From Calditrichia bacterium (lineage in GTDB: Bacteria; Calditrichota; Calditrichia; RBG-13-44-9; J075): DNA of 64,000 bases. Location of the stretch: contig JANQQU010000043.1 of the NCBI GenBank assembly GCA_028284905.1, positions 310,001-374,000 on the forward strand, read 5' to 3'. The notes beneath the pieces are model-generated. The model made no database searches. It was not told the origin of the DNA and saw only the letters and a list, made by a program, of their open reading frames with translations. Each line of letters opens with the position of its first letter. Positions within the stretch are counted from its first letter, which is position 1. Shown one piece after another: positions 1-8,602 of this stretch. A program made the position numbers and the translations under genes.

Positions 1-1
1 T

Positions 2-40
2 ATTAATGCCGCAATTGAGATGATGAAGTCGGGAATTTAA
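2..40 (+). CDS. C-terminal end of a truncated upstream gene
   Basis: Only the last twelve codons and the stop are inside the window; they read INAAIEMMKSGI. This vaguely resembles the tail of zinc-dependent alcohol dehydrogenases (a 'NxAxxxMxxG' stretch), but that is far too little to assign a family. The stop lies 17 bases before the GTG start of the SDR gene, so the two are probably cotranscribed. It could also be a chance open frame. Confidence 0.4.
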   Translation: MNAAIEMMKSGI

Positions 41-57
41 GCACATCGGGGAAAGTA

Positions 58-810
58 GTGGATTTTAACGGAAAAACAGTTGTGGTCACTGGTGCTGCTT
101 CCGGTATCGGTCTTGCTGCTGCGCAGGCATTTGCTGCAGGCGGCGCCAACGTGGTGATTTCGGATGTAAATACGGAAGCCGGTAAAAACGCTGCCGAAGA
201 AATCGGAAAGAAAGGGGGAGAGGCGACATTCCTGTTTGCCAATGTTGCTGCCCGTAACGACGTCCGGGATCTGGTAAGTCAAACGGTTGAAAAATATGGC
301 GCTCTTGATATTATCGTTAATAATGCCGGCATTGCCGGGGAATTTCAGCCTTTTACCAGTTACAGTTTGGAAGGATGGGAGAAGGTTGTTGGCATAAATC
401 AGACCGGGGTCTTCTTTTGCATGCAGGAAGCATTGAAGGTCATGGAGAAACAAGGCAGTGGAGCAATTGTAAATGTCGCGTCTATTGCCGGTTTAAAAGC
501 AATGAATCGTGCCAGCGCCTACGTTGCCAGCAAGCATGCCGTTCTCGGATTGACGAAAGTTGCTGCGATGGAATATGCCCGTCAGAATATTCGGGTGAAT
601 GCAGTTTGTCCGGTTTTCACCCGCACCCCTTTATTTGAGTCTATGTTTGAAATCAACCCTGCGTTTGAAGAAAAACTGAAGCGGAATATCCCAATGGGGC
701 GCTATGGCCGGCCGGAGGATATTGCTAATGCAATTTTATGGTTGTCGCATGATGATGCCGAGTTTATTACCGGAGTTTGTTTGCCGATAGACGGTGGAAT
801 GATGGCCTGA
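58..810 (+). CDS. SDR family NAD(P)-dependent oxidoreductase
   Basis: A 250-residue classical short-chain dehydrogenase/reductase, the standard length for the family. The cofactor-binding TGAASGIG is at residues 11-18, the structural NNAGIAG near 87-93, the catalytic Ser in NVASIAG and the YxxxK pair in YVASKHAV. The C terminus, with GVCLPIDGG, is typical of the glucose-1-dehydrogenase/FabG-like branch. An Asp after the second strand (VVISDVN) favours NAD over NADP by family precedent. The start is GTG at 58; no ATG lies in a usable position. The substrate cannot be read from the sequence. It follows another gene by 17 bases. The antisense frame over its 5' half is a shadow. Confidence 0.93.
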   Translation: MDFNGKTVVVTGAASGIGLAAAQAFAAGGANVVISDVNTEAGKNAAEEIGKKGGEATFLFANVAARNDVRDLVSQTVEKYGALDIIVNNAGIAGEFQPFTSYSLEGWEKVVGINQTGVFFCMQEALKVMEKQGSGAIVNVASIAGLKAMNRASAYVASKHAVLGLTKVAAMEYARQNIRVNAVCPVFTRTPLFESMFEINPAFEEKLKRNIPMGRYGRPEDIANAILWLSHDDAEFITGVCLPIDGGMMA

Positions 811-827
811 ATGAAAGTTCGAATGCA

Positions 828-846
828 GAATTTGGAATTGGGAATT
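828..846. repeat. Short AATTCC/GGAATT-type degenerate repeat
   Basis: Three imperfect copies of a GAATTTGG/GAATTGG-like unit lie just after the SDR stop. The reverse complement resembles the GAATTCC tandem unit at 31984. It may be a decayed intergenic low-complexity repeat; the copy number is small and no function is apparent. Confidence 0.3.
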
Positions 847-946
847 AAAATGCCTTTTTAAATTAGTATTATTCAGGGAAGCGCAACATACGAATTAGCC
901 AGCCCTGTTGGTTCTAGAACATTTTAGAAAGTAGGAGTCGGAGAGA

Positions 947-1558
947 ATGCTTTATTCAGTTATTGAAAAATATCTCGGTGAGCGAATTAATGAATTCGAC
1001 CAAATCCCCGAAGAAAGAAAAGCGCAATTGGCGGAGCTCGCTGAATTTATTCGCCAGAATTCGCAAGAGGGAAATCCTGCAGAGTTAAATTTCATCTGCA
1101 CTCATAATTCCCGGCGCAGTCACCTTTCGCAAATTTGGGCACAAGTGTCCGCTTATCACTTTCGGGTGAATGTCAAAACGTATTCCGGTGGCACGGAAGC
1201 AACGGCATTTAACCCCCGCGCGGTTCGCGCAATCGAGAAATGTGGCTTTCGGGTAACAAAAACCGGCGATGAAAATAATCCCCTTTATTTACTGGATTTT
1301 GCTGAAGATCAGTCGCCTCTAAAATGTTTCTCAAAAGTCTATAGTCACCCTGCCAATCCCCAGAAAAACTATTGCGCAATTATGACCTGTTCGTCTGCCG
1401 ATGAAGCTTGCCCGGTAGTCTTCGGCGCATCAGAACGATTGCCGATTCGCTATGAAGATCCAAAAGCTTTCGACGATACGCCGCGCGAAGCGGAGATGTA
1501 TGACGAACGCTGTCGCCAGATTGCCCGGGAAATGGCTTTTGCCTTTTCTTTAGTGTGA
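947..1558 (+). CDS. Low-molecular-weight protein-tyrosine phosphatase / arsenate reductase-like protein
   Basis: A 203-residue protein with the phosphate-binding loop CTHNSRRS at residues 51-58, matching C-x5-R-S of low-molecular-weight PTPases and thioredoxin-coupled arsenate reductases. The later YEDPK has the Asp-Pro that supplies the general acid in LMW-PTPases. It is longer than the usual 140-160 residues because of a ~45-residue helical N-terminal extension, as in FCB-group proteins annotated 'protein-tyrosine-phosphatase'. Additional cysteines in the C-terminal half (CAIMTCSSADEACP) could support an arsenate-reductase redox relay, but no ars gene is nearby. Likely cytosolic. It stands alone: 136 bases after the SDR gene and 147 before tetR. 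Confidence 0.85.
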   Translation: MLYSVIEKYLGERINEFDQIPEERKAQLAELAEFIRQNSQEGNPAELNFICTHNSRRSHLSQIWAQVSAYHFRVNVKTYSGGTEATAFNPRAVRAIEKCGFRVTKTGDENNPLYLLDFAEDQSPLKCFSKVYSHPANPQKNYCAIMTCSSADEACPVVFGASERLPIRYEDPKAFDDTPREAEMYDERCRQIAREMAFAFSLV

Positions 1559-1656
1559 TATCCCCTCTTAACCAACTAAATTTTTTGCCTGAAGAATAAA
1601 AAATCTGAAAAAAAATTGCAGATCTGCAACCTTTGATTTATATTCGCGTTGAGAAG

Positions 1657-1671
1657 ATGACTGGCGGTCAT
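1657..1671. promoter_or_regulatory. Probable TetR operator upstream of tetR
   Basis: ATGACTGGCGGTCAT is a 7-1-7 inverted repeat with one mismatch, 35 bases before the tetR start. It matches the site at 2416-2430 in 14 of 15 positions. Paired sites flanking a TetR gene are the usual sign of autoregulation plus control of the adjacent efflux operon. Confidence 0.78.
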
Positions 1672-1705
1672 TTTATTTAAAAGGATTTAATGTAAAGGAA
1701 AGATT

Positions 1706-2344
1706 ATGGGAATTGCCGAACGCCGAGAAAGAGAAAAAGAGCAGCGGAGAAACATGATATTGGATGCCGCAGAAAAATTGTATTTTAGCAAAGGAGTGGA
1801 GGTGACGACCATGGACGATGTCGCTGCCGAAGCCGAGTTGAGTAAAGGCACGCTCTATCTTTACTTCAAAAATAAAGATGATATTAACTTTGGCATTAAT
1901 TTCCGCGGACTGGAAATCTTGAAATCACTTTTTGTCGAGGCGGTTAATTCGAAGGAATTTGGTGTCGAGAAGGTAAGAGCTATCGGGGAAGCATATTTTC
2001 GCTTTGCCTTGGAGCACAGTAACTATTTCCGCATGATGATGTTGATGAATCCTAAAAACATAAATTTTGAAGAGCCGGAATCCCACGGCGTTAAGTGTCA
2101 TGAATGTGCGGAAGAAGTGATGGCAGTGGTCTCCGGCGCGGTACAAGCCGGTATTGATGACAAGTCGATCCGCCCGGATCTTGATCCAATGAAAACTGCA
2201 TATACCCTCTGGGGACAATCCACCGGCATTATTCAAATTATTACGATGCAGGGAGAACATCTCGCTGAACATCACAACATCGATTCCCAGGAGTTCCTTG
2301 CTTACGGATTTGAGATGATTCATCATTCGTTGTTGCCGAAGTAG
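1706..2344 (+). CDS. TetR/AcrR family transcriptional regulator
   Basis: A 212-residue regulator with a canonical N-terminal TetR helix-turn-helix: ILDAAEKLYFSKG, then TMDDVAAEAELSKGTLYLYFKNK at residues 34-56. The C-terminal ligand-binding domain is helical and carries a CHEC motif (HGVKCHEC, about 127-134), which could bind metal or be redox-active. A good ribosome-binding site (AAAGGA) precedes the ATG. It directly precedes the TolC/adaptor/RND pump genes, and near-identical palindromes lie before it and before tolC. It is therefore very probably an autoregulated repressor of this pump. The inducer is unknown. Confidence 0.93.
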   Translation: MGIAERREREKEQRRNMILDAAEKLYFSKGVEVTTMDDVAAEAELSKGTLYLYFKNKDDINFGINFRGLEILKSLFVEAVNSKEFGVEKVRAIGEAYFRFALEHSNYFRMMMLMNPKNINFEEPESHGVKCHECAEEVMAVVSGAVQAGIDDKSIRPDLDPMKTAYTLWGQSTGIIQIITMQGEHLAEHHNIDSQEFLAYGFEMIHHSLLPK

Positions 2345-2415
2345 AAAAGAAACAGACGTTTAACAAATTTGTCTTAATGAATATTGGCTTTATGCCATAA
2401 TTTTTTGCCAATTAA

Positions 2416-2430
2416 ATGACTGGCAGTCAT
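2416..2430. promoter_or_regulatory. Probable TetR operator upstream of the efflux operon
   Basis: ATGACTGGCAGTCAT is a perfect 7-1-7 palindrome ending 29 bases before the tolC-type start, with the Shine-Dalgarno AAAGGAG between. It is one base different from the palindrome before tetR. Confidence 0.82.
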
Positions 2431-2459
2431 AAAATAAAAAAGAGTAAAGGAGATGTAGG

Positions 2460-3830
2460 ATGGTTCATAGAATTCTAATATTCGTTCTCTGGTGCTTTAG
2501 TGGGCACTTGCTGGCGGATCATCCTGTACTGGAAAAATATATCGCAGAAGGATTGCAGGCAAATCTGGCGCTTCAGGAAAGAGAGTTCTCTTACCAGCAA
2601 AGCACTGCCGCGCTGAAAGAAGCGCGGGGGATGTTTCTGCCTTCTGCAACAATTGAAGCACGCTACAGCAGGGCAGGGGGAGGGCGAAATATCGATTTTC
2701 CGATTGGGGATATTATCAATCCTATTCATCAATCCCTGAATGCGTTGCTACAGCAGTCGGCGTTTCCTGCCAATCTGGAGAATGAATCCATTCCTTTCCT
2801 GCGGGAAGAAGAACATGACACTAAGCTCCGCGTTGTCCAGCCCATCTTTCAACCGGCGATCTATCATAATTACCAGGCAAAAAAACATCAGAAGGAAATA
2901 GAGCTTGCCGCCCGGGAAGCTTATAAACGACTGCTGATCGCCGATATCAAACGCGCTTATTACAACTATTTAAAAACGGTGCAACTAACAAAGCTTTTGC
3001 AGGAAACAGAAAAACTGCTGCAGGAAAATCTTCGCGTCAGTGAAAAATTGTTCATTGCAGAGAAAGTTACCGAAGATGTCGTTTTTCGGGCCCGGGTAGA
3101 ATTGAGTCGCCTGATTCAATCCCAGGCAGCTGCCGAGCGGGATCTGCAGCTGGCAAAAACATATTTCAATTTTTTACTGAATCGTTCCCTGGATGAAGCT
3201 GTGGAGGAGGCCACTGTGGCAACCAATGAGGTTGCATTACCGGCAGATCTGGTAAAAGCGGAAGCTGCTGCAGTTAAACAGCGGGAGGAGTTCAAACAGC
3301 TAAATGCTGCAATTGCTGCTGCCGGTAGCGGAGTCGGGGCAGCGAAAAGTGGTTTTTTACCCGGTGTCTCCCTTGTCTTCGACTATGGCTTCCAGGGAGA
3401 AACATACAGTTTCGGCAAGAATGATGATTACTGGATGGCATCTGCCGTCATGCAATGGAATCTCTTTAACGGTTTTCAGGATAAAGCAAAAGTGCAGCAA
3501 GCAGCGATCGTGCAGAAGAAAATCGAATCGCGCATTAAAGAGCTGGATGGGCAAATTCGACTACAGGTGCGCGAGGCTTTTTATAACTTTCAAGTGGCCG
3601 GCAAGAATCTGCTGACAGCCAAAGAACAAGTAAATAGCGCCCGAAAATCATTTCGCATCGTTGAGCGAAAATATCGGGAAGGCATTGCTGCCCAAATCGA
3701 ATTTCTCGATGCACGAAATACACTAACCAATGCGGAAACAAACCGGATTATTTCTGAATACGATTATTTCATTCTCGCCGGTGAATTTGAACAAGTCACA
3801 GCCGCATATCCGCTATCAAAAGACAACTAA
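2460..3830 (+). CDS. TolC family outer-membrane efflux protein
   Basis: A 456-residue outer-membrane factor with a signal peptide (hydrophobic stretch ending near Ala-Asp at residue 20). It has the two-fold repeated outer-membrane-efflux-protein architecture: long Ala/Glu/Gln-rich coiled-coil helices around 130-240 and 350-430, and beta-strand segments such as VSLVFDYGF and ASAVMQWNLF. The length fits the family. It would form the trimeric channel through the outer membrane for the adaptor and RND permease encoded next. Its start is preceded by AAAGGAG and by a TetR-type operator. The stop lies 25 bases before the preferred start of the adaptor gene. Confidence 0.93.
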   Translation: MVHRILIFVLWCFSGHLLADHPVLEKYIAEGLQANLALQEREFSYQQSTAALKEARGMFLPSATIEARYSRAGGGRNIDFPIGDIINPIHQSLNALLQQSAFPANLENESIPFLREEEHDTKLRVVQPIFQPAIYHNYQAKKHQKEIELAAREAYKRLLIADIKRAYYNYLKTVQLTKLLQETEKLLQENLRVSEKLFIAEKVTEDVVFRARVELSRLIQSQAAAERDLQLAKTYFNFLLNRSLDEAVEEATVATNEVALPADLVKAEAAAVKQREEFKQLNAAIAAAGSGVGAAKSGFLPGVSLVFDYGFQGETYSFGKNDDYWMASAVMQWNLFNGFQDKAKVQQAAIVQKKIESRIKELDGQIRLQVREAFYNFQVAGKNLLTAKEQVNSARKSFRIVERKYREGIAAQIEFLDARNTLTNAETNRIISEYDYFILAGEFEQVTAAYPLSKDN

Positions 3831-3855
3831 ACAAAATATATACTGGAGACTTCTC

Positions 3856-4941
3856 ATGCGTTGCGAACAATGTTTTTTTCATAGATTTAAAGATGAAATT
3901 ATTCACTGGAGCCTGATGATTGCAATGATGCTGCTTGTTGTTTATTTAAGCGGCTGTGATTCCCAGGCGAAAGAGAACAATACGATTAATAGAATTCCGG
4001 TAAAAGTTGCTGATGTAAGCAGCACGGAAATGACATTTCCGATATATACCAGCGGTCAGCTGGCTTCTACCGCGGAAGTAAAGCTGGCCTTTAAGATCGG
4101 TGGTATCGTCGAAAAAATTTACGTTGATGAAGGTGCTTCAGTTAAGAAAGGGCAACTATTAGCAGCGTTAGACCTCTCCGAAATTCAGGCGCAGGTCAAC
4201 CAGGCAAAAAGTGCGTATAAGAAGGCGCGCAGGGATTTAGATCGTCTGGAAAAACTCTATGCAGACAGCGTCGTAACGCTGGAACAAAAACAAGATGCGA
4301 CTACCGGCTTGGAAGTCGCCCGAGCCAACTTTGAAATCGCAGAATTCAATCTCAGGCATGCGAAAATTTATGCCCCTTCAACCGGAAAGATCATGCGACG
4401 TATGGTTGAAAAAGGGGAGTTGGTGAATCCCGGTTTCCCCGCTTTTATGTTTGGTAGTGCTGGTAGTGGATGGATTGTCCGTGCTGGCGTTGCCGACAAG
4501 GATGTTGTGCGAATTAACCTTGGTGATTCCGCAAAAATTGTCTTCGATGTTTATCCCGACCGTCAATTTTCTGCCGCCGTTAGCGAGCTGGCGGAAGCGC
4601 TGGACCCAATGAGCGGGACGTTTGAAGTGGAACTCTCTCTTCGCGAACAAGGAGTTAAAATGATATCCGGGTTTGTTGCAAGAATCGAAATTTATCCCGG
4701 AGACAAAGAAACATTGACCCTGGTGCCGGTCGAATCAATTATAGAGGGAGACGGTAGCGATGGTTTTGTCTTCACACCGGAAAGTGCGCAGCAAACAGTG
4801 AAAAAAATCCCGGTGAAAATCGGAAGGATCCTCGATGATGGTGTCGGCATTAGCGCCGGTCTGGAAGGTGTTAAAGTCGTCGTCACTGATGGTGCACCAT
4901 ATTTGCTGGATGGAAGCGCGATCGAAATTATTTCAGATTGA
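3856..4941 (+). CDS. Efflux RND transporter periplasmic adaptor (membrane fusion protein)
   Basis: A 361-residue HlyD/AcrA-type adaptor. The N terminus is hydrophobic and ends in a lipobox (YLSGC), so it is probably an inner-membrane lipoprotein facing the periplasm. A barrel-sandwich/lipoyl segment (KIGGIVEKIYVDEGASVKKG) is followed by an alpha-hairpin and the second half-motif (APSTGKIMRRMVEKGELV), then beta-barrel and membrane-proximal domains. The ATG at 3856 has a GGAG site; a longer in-frame start at 3730 would overlap tolC by about 100 bases and add non-signal residues, so it is rejected. The gene is the second in a tolC-adaptor-permease operon. Confidence 0.92.
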   Translation: MRCEQCFFHRFKDEIIHWSLMIAMMLLVVYLSGCDSQAKENNTINRIPVKVADVSSTEMTFPIYTSGQLASTAEVKLAFKIGGIVEKIYVDEGASVKKGQLLAALDLSEIQAQVNQAKSAYKKARRDLDRLEKLYADSVVTLEQKQDATTGLEVARANFEIAEFNLRHAKIYAPSTGKIMRRMVEKGELVNPGFPAFMFGSAGSGWIVRAGVADKDVVRINLGDSAKIVFDVYPDRQFSAAVSELAEALDPMSGTFEVELSLREQGVKMISGFVARIEIYPGDKETLTLVPVESIIEGDGSDGFVFTPESAQQTVKKIPVKIGRILDDGVGISAGLEGVKVVVTDGAPYLLDGSAIEIISD

Positions 4942-4985
4942 ATAGCGCAACAACCGTAAACTTCTGATTAAAGAGGCTTTAAATA

Positions 4986-7900
4986 ATGAATTTACCTAAA
5001 CTTGCTATAAATAACTTTCAGTTCACACTGGTTATGGTGTTGCTGCTAACACTGATGGGACTGACGTCATTCTTTACGATGCCCCGTTCGGAAGACCCAC
5101 AAGTGACTTCCCCGGGCTCTAATGTGGTGGTGATTTTTCCTGGTGCAAATCCGGAGGATATTGAGGAGCTAGTACTGGATCCGATCGAAGCGGCTTTAAA
5201 TGAACTGGAAGATATCAAACGGATAAATGCTGTCGCGGAAGATGGCCTGATGGTGCTTTCCATCGAATTTGAGGCTGGCAGTGATGCTGATGATAAATAT
5301 TCCGATGTGCTTCAAAAGGTCAGCGGTGTCCGTGATGATTTGCCGGATGCTGTCCTTAGCGTGGATATCAACCAGTTTAATGTCAGCGACGTTAGTATTA
5401 TTCAGCTAGCATTGGTGTCTAATGATGCGGAATATCGGCTAATGGAGAAAACTGCCGAACGGATGAAAAAAGAGCTGGAACGGGTGAAGGGCGTAAACAA
5501 GGTGAAAACCTGGGCCTTTCCCGAACAGGAAATCAGGGTGTCATTAAACTGGCAAAAAATGGCCCAAATGCAAATCCCTTTGGGGTTGGTTGTTCAGGCA
5601 ATTCAAAGCACCGGCAGCAATATTCCCGGTGGCGCCATTGATGTCGGCAGCCGGAAATTCACTATTCAAACCAGCGGTTCATATGAAGCTATTTCCGATA
5701 TTCAGAATACGGTTATAATGGCACGGGATGGGAAAGTTGTCTATCTCCGGGATATTGCCACCGTGGCCCGGGATTATGAAGATCTCAATTATATTGCCCG
5801 CTACAATAGTAAACGAGCGGTGTATGTTACTGTCAGTCAACAGGATGGCACAAACATCTACGACGTTATGGATGCCCTGAAATTGAAAATTGATCAATTT
5901 CAGGATCGAATTCCCGCCGGGATTCAAATGGAGACAGTTTTTGATCAATCGATCAGCGTATCCAGCAGGGTAAATGGTTTCTTTAAAAATTTATTACAAG
6001 GAGTGTTTCTGGTCGGGCTGGTTGTTCTGCTGGCGATGAGCCTCCGGGCAGCATTGATCGTGATGCTGGTAATTCCAATGTCGATTATGATTGGACTTGG
6101 TTTTGTCGATCTCAGTGGCTTTGGCTTACAGCAGATGTCGATTGCCGGCCTGGTAATTGCTCTGGGATTATTGGTTGATAATGCCATTGTGGTAACAGAA
6201 AACGTCTCGCGCTTTTTAGGGATGGGGCTCAAGCGCAAAGAAGCAGCGGTTCGTGGAACATCACAAATCGGCTGGGCGGTGGTTAGCTCCACGGCAACAA
6301 CAGTATTGGCTTTTCTGCCGATCATTATGATGCAGGATGTTAGCGGCGATTTTATTCGCAGCATGCCGGTGACGGTTGTTTTTACTCTTCTCGCTTCATT
6401 GCTGTTATCCTTAACCCTTACTGCTTTTCTAAGCAGCCGTTTCCTCCGTCAAAATGGAAAGCAGAAGAATGGACAAAATGGTTTCCAGCGGTTTGTCGAT
6501 ACCGTTTATCGCGGTCGCTTGCAGGAAGCGCTGGATCGCCCGCGGAGAACCCTCCTGGTTGCTTTTTCTATATTCCTCGGCAGCCTGATGCTTTTTCCCA
6601 TCGTCGGGGTGAGCTTTTTCCCTAAAGCGGAGAAAAATCAATTTATCATCAATATTGACACACCAAAAGGTAGTAGCCTGGCAAAAACGAATGCAGTTAC
6701 TGAATATGTCGAAAACATTCTGGAGAATCATCCCGAGGTTAAATCTTTCGCAGCTAATATTGGGCGTGGTAACCCGCGCATTTATTACAACATCATTCCG
6801 AAAAATCAGCAAAATACCCATGCGCAGTTGTTTGTTGAATTGAAGTCGAAAGATCTGGACATCTTTAATGTAGTGGTTCGGGAATTGCGTGAGGATTTCC
6901 GGATGTTTCCCGGCGCGAAAATCGAAGTGAAAGTATTTCAGCAGGGGCCGCCGGTAGAAGCACCGATTGCTATCAAGTTACTCGGTGAGGACCTTGATGA
7001 GTTGAAGCGCATATCCCGCGATGTCGAAGCGATGATCAGTGAAACAGAAGGCACAATTAATATTGACAACCCGGCTGCGCTCAGCAAAACCGATTTGCAT
7101 GTTGATATCAATCGGCCCAAAGCAGGAATGATGGGCTTGCCATTGCTGGAAATTGACCGCACCGTTCGGGCAAGCATAAGCGGACTGCCGGTTTCCAATT
7201 ACCGGGACAATGATGGCAGTGATTATAATATTGTTGTTCGTCTGCCATTTGATGAAAATCATTTGGGTGAACGTAAACCTGCGATGTCAGATTTTAGTAA
7301 TATCTACTTTGCAGCACATAACGGTGCGCAGGTGCCCTTGCAACAAGTTGCAGATATCAGATTCAAATCCAGCCCGATGACGGTGAGTCATTTCAATCAG
7401 GAAAGAAATGTTACCATCACCGCTGATGTGGATACGGATTATTCTGTAAACAATGCGACAAACATCATCACCGAAAAACTGGAAGCTTATGACTGGCCAG
7501 CTGGATATCGCTACTACGTTGCCGGGGAAAAGGAAAGTCAGGATGAGTCATTCAGCGGTATGGCCAAAGCTGTCTTGATTGCATTAATCGCTATCTTTGG
7601 TGTACTGGTATTACAATTCCGTTCTTTCCGCCAGCCATTGATTGTTTTTGCCGCGATTCCGCTTGCCTTGATCGGCTCAGTCCTCGCCTTGCTGATTACC
7701 GGATATAGCTTTTCCTTTACAGCATTTGTCGGAATTACCAGTTTGGTCGGGATTGTTGTTAATAATTCGATCATTTTGGTCGATTATACCAATCAGCTCC
7801 GTGAATCCGGGAAAGATATGCTGGAAGCGCTTCAGGAAGCTTGTGCGACGCGCTTTAAGCCAATTATTCTTACCACTGCAACGACTGTCGGCGGATTACT

Positions 7901-8048
7901 ACCCCTGACACTGGGAGGCGGTAGTATGTGGGCGCCGATGGGCTGGTCGATTATTGGTGGGTTGATTGTTTCGACCCTGCTAACCTTGATCGTGGTGCCG
8001 GTGCTCTATAAAATATTTACCAGAAAAGATGCAGTTGCGGCAACCTAA
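4986..8048 (+). CDS. RND multidrug efflux permease (AcrB/HAE-type)
   Basis: A 1020-residue inner-membrane proton/drug antiporter of normal family length, with the internal duplication of RND pumps: TM1 near residues 12-32, two large periplasmic loops, and transmembrane blocks around 335-480 and 855-1010. The TM4 signature reads LGLLVDNAIVVTENV; AcrB has two Asp here, and this protein keeps the first and has Asn for the second. In TM10 the AcrB lysine position is Asn (GIVVNNSIILVDY). This pattern is seen in HAE-type pumps outside the classical AcrB group, so proton coupling probably persists with a different relay. It is third in the TetR-controlled operon, 44 bases after the adaptor gene. Substrates are unknown. 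Confidence 0.93.
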   Translation: MNLPKLAINNFQFTLVMVLLLTLMGLTSFFTMPRSEDPQVTSPGSNVVVIFPGANPEDIEELVLDPIEAALNELEDIKRINAVAEDGLMVLSIEFEAGSDADDKYSDVLQKVSGVRDDLPDAVLSVDINQFNVSDVSIIQLALVSNDAEYRLMEKTAERMKKELERVKGVNKVKTWAFPEQEIRVSLNWQKMAQMQIPLGLVVQAIQSTGSNIPGGAIDVGSRKFTIQTSGSYEAISDIQNTVIMARDGKVVYLRDIATVARDYEDLNYIARYNSKRAVYVTVSQQDGTNIYDVMDALKLKIDQFQDRIPAGIQMETVFDQSISVSSRVNGFFKNLLQGVFLVGLVVLLAMSLRAALIVMLVIPMSIMIGLGFVDLSGFGLQQMSIAGLVIALGLLVDNAIVVTENVSRFLGMGLKRKEAAVRGTSQIGWAVVSSTATTVLAFLPIIMMQDVSGDFIRSMPVTVVFTLLASLLLSLTLTAFLSSRFLRQNGKQKNGQNGFQRFVDTVYRGRLQEALDRPRRTLLVAFSIFLGSLMLFPIVGVSFFPKAEKNQFIINIDTPKGSSLAKTNAVTEYVENILENHPEVKSFAANIGRGNPRIYYNIIPKNQQNTHAQLFVELKSKDLDIFNVVVRELREDFRMFPGAKIEVKVFQQGPPVEAPIAIKLLGEDLDELKRISRDVEAMISETEGTINIDNPAALSKTDLHVDINRPKAGMMGLPLLEIDRTVRASISGLPVSNYRDNDGSDYNIVVRLPFDENHLGERKPAMSDFSNIYFAAHNGAQVPLQQVADIRFKSSPMTVSHFNQERNVTITADVDTDYSVNNATNIITEKLEAYDWPAGYRYYVAGEKESQDESFSGMAKAVLIALIAIFGVLVLQFRSFRQPLIVFAAIPLALIGSVLALLITGYSFSFTAFVGITSLVGIVVNNSIILVDYTNQLRESGKDMLEALQEACATRFKPIILTTATTVGGLLPLTLGGGSMWAPMGWSIIGGLIVSTLLTLIVVPVLYKIFTRKDAVAAT

Positions 8049-8076
8049 ACAGTTTTGAAAAACTCCACAAACAAAG

Positions 8077-8116
8077 GAAGCGCTTCCGGAAATACGCCGG
8101 GAGCGCTTCTGTTTTA
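8077..8116. terminator. Bidirectional intrinsic terminator
   Basis: A 13-bp stem (8077-8089 with 8097-8109, one G-T wobble) is followed by TGTTTTATT on the plus strand. It sits between the convergent RND permease and DoxX genes and probably serves the efflux operon. Confidence 0.7.
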
Positions 8117-8536
8117 TTAAGCCGAAGTGTTTTTGCGATAATCATCGATTGAGGGTTTACCAGCTCCGTTAAAAAGGAAAAACAGTGCAGCACAGAACAT
8201 CATTAGCGCCGGAAACGTATTCGGGTAGGTGTCGCCTAAATGCACAGCGAGAATAGCTACTAAAAAATTGAAAATCATTACTGCTGCGGCAAAGCGCATA
8301 TAGGCACCGAGAATGATCAGAATTCCGCAGAAGAATTGGGCATATACAGATACGATTGCAGAAACGAGCGGGAGGGGAAATCCAAATGCCTGAAGAAATT
8401 CCTGAAACTCCAGCATTCGGCTCCAACTGAAAATGTTATCCTGCGTGCCATAGATTAAATGAAATCCAATAATCAGCCGAATAAAAAAGGCGCCGTAAGC
8501 GCTGTGCTTCTCCAGAAATTCAGTAAAATTCTTCAT
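8117..8536 (-). CDS. DoxX family membrane protein
   Basis: A 139-residue integral membrane protein with four hydrophobic segments, including the opening FFIRLIIGFHLIYGTQDN, typical of the DoxX family. Such proteins sit in the cytoplasmic membrane; in some bacteria they link to thiosulfate oxidation or oxidative-stress complexes, but the biochemical role is usually unknown. The ATG at 8536 has a GGGGA site about eight bases upstream. An extension of six codons to a TTG at 8554 is less likely. It lies 66 bases downstream of xylulokinase on the same strand, so cotranscription is possible. Confidence 0.85.
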   Translation of the reverse strand: MKNFTEFLEKHSAYGAFFIRLIIGFHLIYGTQDNIFSWSRMLEFQEFLQAFGFPLPLVSAIVSVYAQFFCGILIILGAYMRFAAAVMIFNFLVAILAVHLGDTYPNTFPALMMFCAALFFLFNGAGKPSIDDYRKNTSA

Positions 8537-8602
8537 GAGATCATCCCCGTTCAATGAAACGAATAATTAGCACTGCCAGTGATGTCGCATGAGCCATCCG
8601 TG

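Noticed and set aside
3730-3855. N-terminal extension of the efflux adaptor
   Set aside because: It would overlap tolC by about 100 bases and displace the signal/lipobox region; the ATG at 3856 has a good ribosome-binding site.
5945-6364. Antisense frames inside the RND permease gene
   Set aside because: They have shadow composition (Thr/Ile-rich translation of the reverse complement of transmembrane codons) and no start signals.
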